Source of the DNA: B18-G4 sp003648575
GTDB lineage: Bacteria; Bacteroidota; Bacteroidia; Bacteroidales; B18-G4
Length of the DNA stretch: 33,050 nt
Assembly: GCA_029942245.1 (NCBI GenBank)
Contig: JAOZTN010000028.1
Coordinates: 1-33,050 of the forward strand
Reading direction: 5' to 3'
Shown piece after piece: positions 7,806-16,590 of this stretch (the stretch's first letter is position 1; each line of letters opens with the position of its first letter). The notes under the pieces are model-generated. The model had not been told where the DNA came from, made no database searches, and saw only the letters and a program-made list of their open reading frames with translations. A program made the translations under genes and the position numbers.

Positions 7806-9739
7806 CAGGTAAGCCCCATAACGATCTCTCAGGTGAAGTAAAGATCTTACCTGACAAGCCGGGTATCTATCAATTTCTTGACAGTAACGGCACCGTTATT
7901 TATGTGGGCAAGGCAAAGAACCTGAAGAAAAGAGTTGCGTCATACTTTAAAAAAGACAGCTCTTTGAGCGGGAAGATATCGGTGATGGTAAAAAAAATCA
8001 CCGCCCTGAGGCATATTGTGGTAGATACCGAGCAGGATGCCCTTTTCCTTGAAAACAACCTCATAAAGAAATATCAGCCCCGCTATAATGTTTTACTGAA
8101 AGATGATAAGACATTTCCATGGATATGTATTAAGAATGAGCGCTTTGCACGCATTTTCTCTACCAGGAATATCATCGACGATGGTTCAGAGTACTTTGGC
8201 CCATATGCATCCGGCAGGATGATGCATACCGTGCTGGAACTGATTCGTTCACTCTATCCGCTCCGAAACTGCAAACACAATCTCAGTGAGAAAAATGTTG
8301 AAAGCGGAAAATTCAAAGTCTGCCTCGAATATCATATTGGCAATTGCCTTGCTCCCTGCGTTGGTAAGCAAAGCGAAGAAGATTATAACAGATCGATACA
8401 GGATATCCGTGAGATTATCAAGGGTAACATCAGCACCATCATAAAAGAATTGAAAAAGCTGATGATGAAACATGCAGCGACCTTCGAATTTGAGAAGGCG
8501 CAGATCATCAAAGAAAAGCTTGGACTGCTCGAAAACTATAAAAGCAAATCCACCGTGGTCAACCCGAAGATCCATAATGTGGATGTGTTTTCTATCCTGA
8601 CGGATGAAAAGTCGGGATATGTGAATTATCTGCGTGTGGTAAACGGTGCCATTGTTCAGGCACATACTATAGAACTGAAGAAAAAGCTGGACGAATCGCC
8701 GGAGGAATTGCTGAGCATTGCCATCACCGACCTACGTCAGCGTTTCGGAGATAGCAGCAAGGAATTGCTATTGCCCATGCGCCCTCTGGTAGAGCTTCCT
8801 GATCTGAAGATTACCATCCCCCGGAGGGGAGATAAAAAGCAACTGCTGGAGTTATCGGAGCGGAATGCAAAATATTATAAGCTTGAGAAACAAAAAAGGC
8901 AGGACCTTACCGACCCTGAGCGCCATAGCCGCAGGATCATGGATACCATGCAGAAAGATCTTCGCATGAGCGTTTTGCCTGAGCATATCGAATGCTTTGA
9001 TAATTCGAACCTGCAGGGTGATTACCCGGTGGCGGCCATGGTATGTTTTAAAAATGCACGTCCGGCTAAGAAAGAATACAGACATTATAATATTCGTACG
9101 GTGGAAGGACCGGATGATTTTGCTTCTATGGAGGAGATCATTGAAAGAAGATACAAGCGCCTGCTGAAGGAGAAAAAACCCCTTCCTCAGCTCATTGTGA
9201 TCGATGGAGGTAAGGGACAGCTGAGCTCCGCCCTGAAGAGTCTGGAGAAGCTGGGGCTGAGGGGCAAGATCACCATCATCGGCATTGCCAAGAGGCTGGA
9301 AGAGATCTATTATCCCGGCGACAGCCTGCCCATGTTCCTCGACAAGACCTCCGAGACCCTCCGGGTGATCCGTCACCTGCGTGACGAGGCTCACCGCTTC
9401 GGCATCACCCACCATCGCAAACGCATGGAAAAAGGTACGATCAAGTCGGAACTCACCGAGATCGAAGGCATCGGTTTCAACACAGCACAGAAACTCCTGT
9501 GGAATTTTAAGTCAGTGAAAAAGATTAAGGATTCGACGGAAGAGGAACTTGCAGAAGTGATAGGGAAAGCGAAGGGCGCGATAGTTTNNNNNNNNNNNNN
9601 NNNNNNNNNNNNNNNNNNNNNNNNNNNNNNNNNNNNNNNNNNNNNNNNNNNNNNNNNNNNNNNNNNNNNNNNNNNNNNNNNNNNNNNAGAAGTGATAGGG
9701 AAAGCGAAGGGCGCGATAGTTTTTAGGCATTTTCATTAG
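7802..9739 (+). CDS. uvrC: Excinuclease ABC subunit C (UvrC), interrupted by a scaffold gap
   Basis: UvrC makes the dual incisions of nucleotide excision repair after UvrAB damage recognition. The N-terminal GIY-YIG nuclease is visible (GIY 21-23, YVG 34-36, R44), then a UVR motif near residues 205-240 (AATFEFEKAQIIKEKL), and the RNase H-like nuclease with ECFDNSN, VIDGGKGQL and RDEAHRF, then a helix-hairpin-helix (IEGIGFNTAQKLL). The 100-N gap at 9588-9687 interrupts the last codons. Identical 35-nt stretches flank it (9553-9587 and 9688-9722), and removing one copy plus the gap (135 nt, 45 codons) restores a continuous 600-residue protein ending in FRHFH, a normal UvrC length. So the gene is probably intact in the organism. 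Confidence 0.95.
   Translation: MTGKPHNDLSGEVKILPDKPGIYQFLDSNGTVIYVGKAKNLKKRVASYFKKDSSLSGKISVMVKKITALRHIVVDTEQDALFLENNLIKKYQPRYNVLLKDDKTFPWICIKNERFARIFSTRNIIDDGSEYFGPYASGRMMHTVLELIRSLYPLRNCKHNLSEKNVESGKFKVCLEYHIGNCLAPCVGKQSEEDYNRSIQDIREIIKGNISTIIKELKKLMMKHAATFEFEKAQIIKEKLGLLENYKSKSTVVNPKIHNVDVFSILTDEKSGYVNYLRVVNGAIVQAHTIELKKKLDESPEELLSIAITDLRQRFGDSSKELLLPMRPLVELPDLKITIPRRGDKKQLLELSERNAKYYKLEKQKRQDLTDPERHSRRIMDTMQKDLRMSVLPEHIECFDNSNLQGDYPVAAMVCFKNARPAKKEYRHYNIRTVEGPDDFASMEEIIERRYKRLLKEKKPLPQLIVIDGGKGQLSSALKSLEKLGLRGKITIIGIAKRLEEIYYPGDSLPMFLDKTSETLRVIRHLRDEAHRFGITHHRKRMEKGTIKSELTEIEGIGFNTAQKLLWNFKSVKKIKDSTEEELAEVIGKAKGAIVXXXXXXXXXXXXXXXXXXXXXXXXXXXXXXXXXXEVIGKAKGAIVFRHFH
9588..9687. other. 100-N scaffold gap, probably artefactual
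   Basis: Exactly 100 N, the conventional placeholder for a gap of unknown size. The 35 nt before it (9553-9587) are identical to the 35 nt after it (9688-9722), so the two contig ends overlap and the true distance is most likely minus 35 nt. Confidence 0.95.
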
Positions 9740-9752
9740 TGGCTCTTTTTCC

Positions 9753-9760
9753 TATCTTTG
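9753..9760 (+). promoter_or_regulatory. -7 promoter element of the BNR-repeat protein gene
   Basis: TATCTTTG matches TAnnTTTG exactly and lies 36 nt before the ATG at 9797, predicting a leader of about 32 nt. It starts 14 nt after the uvrC stop, so the gene can be transcribed independently of thiL-uvrC. No clear -33 element. Confidence 0.5.
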
Positions 9761-9796
9761 AATCTTCCAACAAAATTTCTAACTAAAATCAATATA

Positions 9797-12700
9797 ATGA
9801 AATCTCTACTCTCCGCACTCAGTAAGGCGTTACTGGTATTGGCGGTACTGATGCTTGTGATTGCACCCGGTGATGCCTTTGCCCAGAAAAAGAAAAAATC
9901 TGATGAAAAAAACGATACCATCACCTCAGGACAGGTGAGTGGGCTTAAGTGGAGGGGCATCGGGCCGGCATTCACTTCCGGCCGTATTGCCGACTTTGCC
10001 GTGAACCCTTGCAACCCCAGTGAATATTATGTGGCTGTGGCATCAGGGCATATCTGGAAAACCGTAAACAACGGGACCACCTTTTCTCCTATCTTCGATA
10101 ACTATGGGGCTTATTCCATCGGCTGCCTGGCGCTGGATCCTAACAACCATCATGTGATATGGGCAGGAACAGGTGAGAACAACCACCAGCGTGCCCTGGG
10201 ATATGGGAACGGAGTATATAAGTCTATCGACGGAGGGAAGAAATGGAAAAATATGGGGCTGAAAGAATCCCGCCAGATTGGCAAGATCCTGATCGACCCA
10301 AGGAATTCTGATGTAGTTTATGTGGCTGCTGAAGGATCTGTATGGGGCCCCGGAGGAGAAAGAGGTTTATATAAAACTGTTGATGGCGGAACTACATGGG
10401 AACTGGTGCTGGAGATCAGTGAACATACCGGGATCAACGATATGGTGATGGATCCCCGCAATCCGGATGTTATTTATGCTGCATCCGAGCAGCGCAGGCG
10501 TCATGTGCACACCAAGATCGGTGGAGGCCCTGAATCGGGTATACATAAAACCAACGATGGCGGTAAGACATGGAAAAAGCTGAAGTCAGGGCTGCCTGGC
10601 GGTGATGTTGGCGGCATAGGCCTGGCCATTTCTCCCGTGAACCCTGATGTGGTATATGCCATTATCGAGGCTTCCGGCGAAAGTGGAGGTTTTTTCCGCA
10701 CCGGCGACAGGGGCGCTTCCTGGAAAAAGATGGGTAGCCATCATGCCAGCGGACAATACTATAATGAGATCTATTGTGATCCCAGGGATGTGGATAAGGT
10801 TTATTCCGTTGAAACAGTCTCAAAGGTGACTCTCGACGGAGGGAAGACCTGGAAAAGCATTGGAAACAACAGCCGTCATGTCGACGACCATGCCATGTGG
10901 ATCAATCCAAAAAATACAGAACACTTTATAATCGGTGGCGATGGAGGTGTATATGAAACCTACGATGCCGGGAAAAACTATATTTTCAAATCCAACCTCC
11001 CGCTTACTCAGTTTTATCGCGTGAACGTTGATAATACCTGGCCCTTTTACTGGGTATATGGTGGAACACAGGACAACAGCAGCTTTGGTGGCCCGTCACA
11101 GAATACCAGCCGGCAGGGCGTAAGTGCCGGTGAATGGGTGGTGACCCTGGGTGGAGACGGATTCTGGCAGGCGATCGATCCTGAAAATCCGGATATCGTT
11201 TATTCTGAATACCAGTACGGGAACATCACACGCTACGATAAGAAAAGCGGACAGGGCACAGGGATAAAACCTCAGCCAAGCAAAGGAGAAGATACATATA
11301 AGTGGAACTGGAATACACCCTTTATCATCAGCCCGCATAATGGCACAAGGCTTTATATGGCAGCCAACAAGGTGTTCAAAAGTGATAACCGTGGCGATAA
11401 ATGGGAAGTGATCAGTGATGATATCACCGCTCAGGTCGACAGGAATACATGGCCGGTAATGGACCGCTACTGGGGAGTGGATGCTGTTCAGAAAGATGTG
11501 TCAACCTCCCTCTTCGGGATGGCTGTCTCCCTGGCAGAATCACAGGTGAAAGAAGACCTCCTTTATGTCGGTACCGACGACGGAGTGATCTCTGTGACAG
11601 AAGATGCTGGCGGAGATTGGCAGCAGGTGAAGACTTTCCCGGGTGTACCGGAATATACCTATGTGAGCGATATTCTTCCCGACAAGTATGATGAAAATGT
11701 GGTGTATGCTTCATTCGATAACCATAAGCGCGATGATTTTAAACCTTATATCCTGAAAAGTAGTGACAAGGGAAGGACCTGGACATCTATCAGCAGCAAT
11801 CTGCCGGAAAATGGTACTGTTCATACCATTGAGCAGGACAATGTGGTGCCGGAGCTGTTGTTTGTGGGTACCGAGTTTGGTGCTTTTTTCAGCATCGACG
11901 GAGGCAAGATCTGGACACAATTGAAGTCAGGATTGCCATCAGTAGCGGTAAAGGATATGGTGATACAGGAACGGGAGACTGACCTGGTGCTGGCCACCTT
12001 TGGTCGTGGATTCTATATCCTCGATGACTATTCACCCTTGCGCGTACTCAACAAAGAACTTTATGATTCTTCAGCTTATATCTTCCCCATTAACGATGCG
12101 CTCATGTATACCATGACCAGGGGGCGTTACGGACAGGGGTCGACACCATATTATGGCAAGAATCCTGATTTCGGGGCAGTATTTACATATTATGTCAAGG
12201 AATCACCCAAGACCCTCAAGCAAATGAGGAAAGAAGAAGAAGGTAAGCTCGTGAAGGATAAAAAACCTATTCCTATTCCAGGTATGGAAGAGCTGAGGGC
12301 TGAGGAGAATGAAGTGAAGCCTTATCTGATATTTACCATTACCGACCAGGAAGGAAATATTGTAAGGAAGATCAATAAATCTATCTCAAAAGGTTTGAAA
12401 AGAATGGCCTGGAACATGACCTATCCGTCGATGGGAAATGTTAGGCTGAAAGACGACAAGTATTCTCCCACAAACAATGACAGGGACGGAATGGCCATTA
12501 TGCCGGGAACGTATTATGTAAGCCTGGCGCAGTGGGTCAGGGGTGAGATTACTGAGCTGGTTGAACCAGTCGAATTCAGTACAGTAGTATTGGACAATGT
12601 GACCCTTCCGGCACCTGATCGTGCCGAGCTGGTGGCATTTCTGCAGAAGACCACCAAATTGGTCCGTGCCATTCAGGCCTCGCAACAGCTCATGGGCCAC

Positions 12701-13096
12701 CTGAAAGAACGGGTGCAATACCTGAAACAGGCCATTAACAATACACCCGATGCTACACCTGAACTCCTGGCCAAAGCAACAGAAATGGAACAGCAGTTGG
12801 ATGATATCCGCTGGGCCTTTAGTGGACAGAGCCCCAAAGCAAGCCGTGAGGAAAACTGGCCGGCACCTCCATCTATCAACGAAAGGGTAGGGGCACTGGT
12901 ATGGTCACACTGGGGATCTACATCGAGGGTATCGGAAACACAGATGCAGATGTACGACATCCTGGCAGAAGACTTTCCACCCCTCCTGGAACAGCTCAAG
13001 AACCTTGCAGAAGTAAAAATACCTGCTCTCGAAGTGGAGCTGAATGCCCTTGGAGCACCATGGACACCGGGCAGGATACCCACCTGGAATGAATAA
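9797..13096 (+). CDS. Secreted BNR/sortilin (VPS10)-like beta-propeller protein
   Basis: The ATG at 9797 is preferred over an upstream TTG (9758) because it directly begins a signal peptide (MKSLLSALSK, hydrophobic core, probable cleavage after AFA at residue 29). The mature 1099-residue protein opens with LKWRGIGPAFTSGRI and contains about ten Asp-box/BNR motifs of the S/T-x-D-x-G-x-x-W type, for example SIDGGKKW, TVDGGTTW, TNDGGKTW, TLDGGKTW, SSDKGRTW and SIDGGKIW, which mark one or two beta-propellers of the sortilin/VPS10 N-terminal class. The C-terminal third (from about residue 770) is non-propeller with helical stretches. Proteins of this architecture are common in Bacteroidota, often called glycosyl hydrolases, but no sialidase catalytic set is visible, so the substrate is unknown. 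It lacks a T9SS sorting domain, so it is probably periplasmic or surface-linked otherwise. Confidence 0.85.
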   Translation: MKSLLSALSKALLVLAVLMLVIAPGDAFAQKKKKSDEKNDTITSGQVSGLKWRGIGPAFTSGRIADFAVNPCNPSEYYVAVASGHIWKTVNNGTTFSPIFDNYGAYSIGCLALDPNNHHVIWAGTGENNHQRALGYGNGVYKSIDGGKKWKNMGLKESRQIGKILIDPRNSDVVYVAAEGSVWGPGGERGLYKTVDGGTTWELVLEISEHTGINDMVMDPRNPDVIYAASEQRRRHVHTKIGGGPESGIHKTNDGGKTWKKLKSGLPGGDVGGIGLAISPVNPDVVYAIIEASGESGGFFRTGDRGASWKKMGSHHASGQYYNEIYCDPRDVDKVYSVETVSKVTLDGGKTWKSIGNNSRHVDDHAMWINPKNTEHFIIGGDGGVYETYDAGKNYIFKSNLPLTQFYRVNVDNTWPFYWVYGGTQDNSSFGGPSQNTSRQGVSAGEWVVTLGGDGFWQAIDPENPDIVYSEYQYGNITRYDKKSGQGTGIKPQPSKGEDTYKWNWNTPFIISPHNGTRLYMAANKVFKSDNRGDKWEVISDDITAQVDRNTWPVMDRYWGVDAVQKDVSTSLFGMAVSLAESQVKEDLLYVGTDDGVISVTEDAGGDWQQVKTFPGVPEYTYVSDILPDKYDENVVYASFDNHKRDDFKPYILKSSDKGRTWTSISSNLPENGTVHTIEQDNVVPELLFVGTEFGAFFSIDGGKIWTQLKSGLPSVAVKDMVIQERETDLVLATFGRGFYILDDYSPLRVLNKELYDSSAYIFPINDALMYTMTRGRYGQGSTPYYGKNPDFGAVFTYYVKESPKTLKQMRKEEEGKLVKDKKPIPIPGMEELRAEENEVKPYLIFTITDQEGNIVRKINKSISKGLKRMAWNMTYPSMGNVRLKDDKYSPTNNDRDGMAIMPGTYYVSLAQWVRGEITELVEPVEFSTVVLDNVTLPAPDRAELVAFLQKTTKLVRAIQASQQLMGHLKERVQYLKQAINNTPDATPELLAKATEMEQQLDDIRWAFSGQSPKASREENWPAPPSINERVGALVWSHWGSTSRVSETQMQMYDILAEDFPPLLEQLKNLAEVKIPALEVELNALGAPWTPGRIPTWNE

Positions 13097-13115
13097 TGAA
13101 GAATAATTTATAATT

Positions 13116-13157
13116 AGTGGAGATTGGCAATAAAAAGTTCAGTCTCCACTTTTTTTT
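13116..13157 (+). terminator. Rho-independent terminator after the BNR protein gene
   Basis: AGTGGAGA (13116-13123) pairs with TCTCCACT (13143-13150), an 8-bp perfect stem with a 19-nt loop, followed by a run of eight T (13150-13157). It lies 20 nt beyond the stop. The convergent gene ends at 13161; the minus strand lacks a U-run after the stem, so termination is mainly for the plus strand. Confidence 0.8.
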
Positions 13158-13160
13158 GGA

Positions 13161-15647
13161 CTAATGCTTAATAAGCTTGAAGGTCCTGGTATTTTCTCCT
13201 GTATTATTTGATATCCTGATAAAATATATCCCCGATTGCTGATCGGACAGATGGACCTGAACACTGGCTTCGGAACTTTGAAAGTTACGAACTACCTGGC
13301 CTTGCGTGTTAAAAATTTGAATAGTACTACTGCTTCCTCCGGGATTAGTAATCAATAAAGTCTCCTTAAAGGGGTTGGGATAAACCTGGACCTGGTCGTA
13401 GGAAGACTCAGGCATGCCGATCAAAAGCCCGGTAGAAAAGTAACATTCTTCATCGAGCTTGATGATATTCTCGTCCTCATCAACGATCATATTGCCTTTA
13501 AGTTTGAGGTAGTATTGCTGGCTTTCCAGTAACATCTGATCAGGTACAATGGTGATCTGGTTTTTTACATCATTGATCGTTCCGGTAAAGGATACTTCGT
13601 TACCGTCATAATATTCTTCTCTGAATTCAACCAGGTCCTTGATGTCTTCATTTAGAATATCGCCCCCAAAGATTTTTTTTACTGATTCGCTGAAATTAAT
13701 AAGGATTAAATGATCGGGACTTATGTTTGTTGATCCATGCTCGGGATCAAACATTACAGAAGGAGTCTCATCATCATAAAATCCTTTTACAGTAAGCTGG
13801 ATCGCAATTCTTTCCGTATTATCTGCGTTGTCGAAATTCAGGGTGAACCTGTCATCGTAACCATTTTGCATCGACGGATTAAAGCCGATCTCAATGGATT
13901 TATATGATCCCGGGAATATAGAAACAGGAAAATCACTGAAAACCTCAAAGGCAGCTGTGTGATGGTGAATACTGGTGATTGAAATCATCTTTGAGCTGGT
14001 ATTAAAGACATAAAGCTTATTCATTTTCCAACCACTATATCCGGCATAGTTGCCCATCGATAAAATATCTTGTGACTTAAAAGCATTCGTCTCCCAATGA
14101 TATTTTAAGGCCCTGTAGGAGATAACAAAATCAGGCATGAAAATTTGCTGCAATATTTCATCATCATCATCCAGAACCGTGACTGCCAGTGGCCATGTCC
14201 CACCCCACCCAATCACCCTGTTGCCATTCTCCAGGGTTCTGAAGCTTCCTGTGGAACTGGCATAGTTTTGTGTTGGATGCTGCCAGCTCCATTCCAGGCT
14301 TGCAACCATGGTATTTTGATTGATGGAATATTCAAGGGCATTGGATACCTGGGGAATATTCAAGTTTCCATTATTGTATACTGAATAGTGTCCATTCGAG
14401 AGAAGGCGAATATCATGCTGATGTGAAAAACCATGAGGATCATTCAGGATCTGGAACATATTGTTTTCACAATTCAAGCCAAATCTCCATATAACATCAC
14501 CTGTGTTGTAGTCTATCTTTGTTATCTCATCCAGGTTGCGACTCGATACCAAAATATGGCCATCAACATCTATTTCAAAGGCATTTCCATGAACATAGTC
14601 GATCGTTGATGCTTGCATATTTATATCGGAAGTGGCATCGGTGATCTCGAAATGATCCCAGCTACGCCATTGGAAAAATACATTCTCATTATTGTCAACT
14701 TCCTGAATAACCAGCCCGGTTACAATGGCATTGGGATCCCCACCGGGAACAACCTGGCTCATGTCAACAGGCTGGGGGTCATATGACATGACAAGATAAT
14801 GACCATTACTAAGCAATAACATATCATGTGAATCAAGAATGTAACCATTGCCCGTATTTACCGAATCCACAATTGTAAAGGTACTGTCCATCAAAAAATA
14901 TTTCTCCCTCTCACTATTAGGCATGGTTGTATTAGCATAGCATAAAAATCCGTTCGTAAGCATGCTGAAATTATGCCGGTTAAATTCACTTTTGTTGTAA
15001 TATACCGGTGTGCCATAGGAATCTATGATAGTGATATATTTTTCCCATGGCAAGGATGCATTTCTGCAGACAGTATTCAGGAAGAAATATTCATCGTCAT
15101 GCTCTCCGTAGTTAAAAACTGTCATTGGCGGGTAATCATCAGGCAGGTTATTATCCATAAAGGAGTCATCGAAGAGTTTCTCTGATTCGGGTTGATAAGC
15201 CTGCTCATCCTCGGGTTCCTGAAGTCTTTCCAGGAGATTTAAAACCTCATCCCTGTCGTGATCGATGATCCGGAACTGAAAATCTAATGCCATAAACTGA
15301 TCCCCCGGGGATGAAGTCATGTCTCCCATATATCTTACCTCCACTTTCTCTCCGCGCATGAACGGGGTTATAGGCATGAAAATTACCGTACGAGCATCTT
15401 CGCTGATTGAAAAGGAGTAAGAATGTGATCCGCTTTTTGAACCAGTAATGCTAATAGATCCTGAGCTAATCGACTCAGAATTAATGCCATCAAGACATTT
15501 GAGAATAATATTCTGTTCCGGATTTAAATTGCTCGATTCATCGAGCGGATAAACATACGAAAAGGCAGCATTTTGAGCAAATGACAAAATTGATAAGGTC
15601 AGGACTGATATCAATATCAGCAGCCCATTGATAGCGGTTGAGTTCAT
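13161..15647 (-). CDS. Secreted arylsulfotransferase (ASST)-like protein with T9SS sorting domain
   Basis: The frame opens at 15698, but the ATG at 15647 is chosen because it begins a signal peptide (MNSTAINGLL, ending ILSFAQ), giving 828 residues and fitting the promoter at 15681-15711. Residues about 25-130 look like a bacterial Ig-like (Big_5) domain. The central part carries ASST-family propeller repeats with recurring histidines: DSHDMLLLSNGH, DYVHGNAFEIDVDGH, SSRNLDEITKID, TGDVIWRFG and HQHDIRLLSNGH. ASST enzymes move sulfate between aromatic donors and acceptors without PAPS; the histidine pattern suggests the fold, though activity is not proven. A second Ig-like region (about 650-745) precedes a type A sorting domain at 753-828 (VYPNPFKE to GIYFIRIS), which directs export through the outer membrane by the type IX system. 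Confidence 0.8.
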   Translation of the reverse strand: MNSTAINGLLILISVLTLSILSFAQNAAFSYVYPLDESSNLNPEQNIILKCLDGINSESISSGSISITGSKSGSHSYSFSISEDARTVIFMPITPFMRGEKVEVRYMGDMTSSPGDQFMALDFQFRIIDHDRDEVLNLLERLQEPEDEQAYQPESEKLFDDSFMDNNLPDDYPPMTVFNYGEHDDEYFFLNTVCRNASLPWEKYITIIDSYGTPVYYNKSEFNRHNFSMLTNGFLCYANTTMPNSEREKYFLMDSTFTIVDSVNTGNGYILDSHDMLLLSNGHYLVMSYDPQPVDMSQVVPGGDPNAIVTGLVIQEVDNNENVFFQWRSWDHFEITDATSDINMQASTIDYVHGNAFEIDVDGHILVSSRNLDEITKIDYNTGDVIWRFGLNCENNMFQILNDPHGFSHQHDIRLLSNGHYSVYNNGNLNIPQVSNALEYSINQNTMVASLEWSWQHPTQNYASSTGSFRTLENGNRVIGWGGTWPLAVTVLDDDDEILQQIFMPDFVISYRALKYHWETNAFKSQDILSMGNYAGYSGWKMNKLYVFNTSSKMISITSIHHHTAAFEVFSDFPVSIFPGSYKSIEIGFNPSMQNGYDDRFTLNFDNADNTERIAIQLTVKGFYDDETPSVMFDPEHGSTNISPDHLILINFSESVKKIFGGDILNEDIKDLVEFREEYYDGNEVSFTGTINDVKNQITIVPDQMLLESQQYYLKLKGNMIVDEDENIIKLDEECYFSTGLLIGMPESSYDQVQVYPNPFKETLLITNPGGSSSTIQIFNTQGQVVRNFQSSEASVQVHLSDQQSGIYFIRISNNTGENTRTFKLIKH

Positions 15648-15680
15648 GTCGGCAGTTTGATTTAGTTTTGCTGTAGCTCG

Positions 15681-15711
15681 TAAATATAAGTAATGCAACC
15701 CAAAATGTCAA
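15681..15711 (-). promoter_or_regulatory. Promoter of the ASST-like gene
   Basis: On the minus strand TTGACA (15711-15706) is followed by TATATTTA (15688-15681), with 20 nt between TTG and TATA. This fits the Bacteroidetes -33 TTG / -7 TAnnTTTG layout with one mismatch. The ATG at 15647 is 33 nt downstream, which supports that start choice. Confidence 0.6.
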
Positions 15712-15813
15712 CATAATAAGTTATTTACTTATAAATAGTTATGGATATTATTTTCAATCAATCAATATTCATAAACACCTCGCATTAACTATTCTTAACA
15801 CTTTATTAATACA

Positions 15814-15821
15814 TATCTTTA
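15814..15821 (+). promoter_or_regulatory. Candidate -7 element of the TetR-efflux operon
   Basis: TATCTTTA has one mismatch to TAnnTTTG. The predicted start point, about 15826, falls inside the palindromic operator candidate at 15823-15846. The leader to the regulator start would be about 120 nt, which is long, so a closer unrecognised promoter is possible. Confidence 0.4.
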
Positions 15822-15822
15822 G

Positions 15823-15846
15823 GAAACTAATTTAGTTTTTAGTTTC
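15823..15846. promoter_or_regulatory. Palindromic operator candidate for the TetR regulator
   Basis: AAACTAATTTAGTTT (15824-15838) is a perfect 7-1-7 palindrome. A third half-site, TTAGTTTC (15839-15846), is the exact reverse complement of GAAACTAA (15823-15830), so two overlapping inverted repeats share the left half. TetR dimers bind palindromes of this size, and the position just after a -7-like element suits repression. That this regulator binds it is inference. Confidence 0.5.
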
Positions 15847-15947
15847 TTTGTAGTTCCATTATAGTGATGGGATTTTTGTGTTTTTTAATCGGTTGAAAAC
15901 CAGTTTCATAAAAATGAAAAAACCCCACCACCCACCCCCATTTATGA

Positions 15948-16568
15948 GTGACAAGAAAGAATACTGAAAACAGAGGATCCCGAATCCCTAAAAGAAGAAT
16001 AGACGTGACAGAAATTACAGACAAACTGAAATTACGAATTGCCGGAGCTTTTGAGAAGCATTTCAGGCATTTCGGCTTTAAAAAGACCACGGTTGATGAT
16101 GTGGCTGCTGACCTGGGTGTCAGCAAGAAAACCATTTATACACACTTTAAATCCAAGGATGAGATCTTCTATTTTATCATCAGCCGGAAGGCTGAAGCCA
16201 GGAAGGAGATAATTGAAGACCAGATCATGCATATCGACTCCGCCATGGGCAAGATGGAAGAGATGATCAGGATCAACTTCAGTGAATTCAGAAAGGTTCA
16301 CAAAAGGAAGATAAAGGCCATGGATGAGCATTTTCAGTCGGAGATAGCAGCCGGTGCCTTCAGGCAGGCCTTTAAACAACTGGTAAGCAATATTATCGAA
16401 GAAGGAGTGAAAAAAGGGGAGTTTGAGGTTAGTGATCATGATATGACTGTCAGGTTCACCCAGGCACTTATCACAGAGGCCATACATACTATCAGGGAAG
16501 ACAACTCACTGCAACCGGAAGATGTTCTGGTTGCCTCCGTAAACAGATTATTGCAAAAAACAACATAA
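15948..16568 (+). CDS. TetR/AcrR family transcriptional regulator
   Basis: A 206-residue protein with an N-terminal TetR DNA-binding domain: RIAGAFEKHFRHFGFKKT then the helix-turn-helix TTVDDVAADLGVSKKTIYTHF (split here: TTVDDVAADL, GVSKKTIYTHF) at about 47-67. The remainder is an all-helical ligand-binding/dimerisation domain of undetermined ligand. The start is uncertain: GTG at 15948 gives a 30-residue basic leader, while GTG at 16005 (MTEITDKLKL, 187 residues) gives the more usual TetR N-terminus. An overlapping short frame with ATGs at 15914 and 15944 ends just inside the gene. It sits 22 nt upstream of the RND adaptor, so it is likely the local repressor of the efflux operon and of itself. 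Confidence 0.9.
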   Translation: MTRKNTENRGSRIPKRRIDVTEITDKLKLRIAGAFEKHFRHFGFKKTTVDDVAADLGVSKKTIYTHFKSKDEIFYFIISRKAEARKEIIEDQIMHIDSAMGKMEEMIRINFSEFRKVHKRKIKAMDEHFQSEIAAGAFRQAFKQLVSNIIEEGVKKGEFEVSDHDMTVRFTQALITEAIHTIREDNSLQPEDVLVASVNRLLQKTT

Positions 16569-16590
16569 ACCATTTTCAATATTACACATC

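Noticed and set aside
8852..9415. 187-residue minus-strand open frame
   Set aside because: Antisense to the conserved catalytic part of uvrC; the uvrC frame carries all family motifs.
9553..9722. 35-nt direct repeat flanking the N gap as a biological duplication
   Set aside because: Both copies end exactly at contig edges and collapsing them restores a normal UvrC, so an assembly overlap is the simpler explanation.
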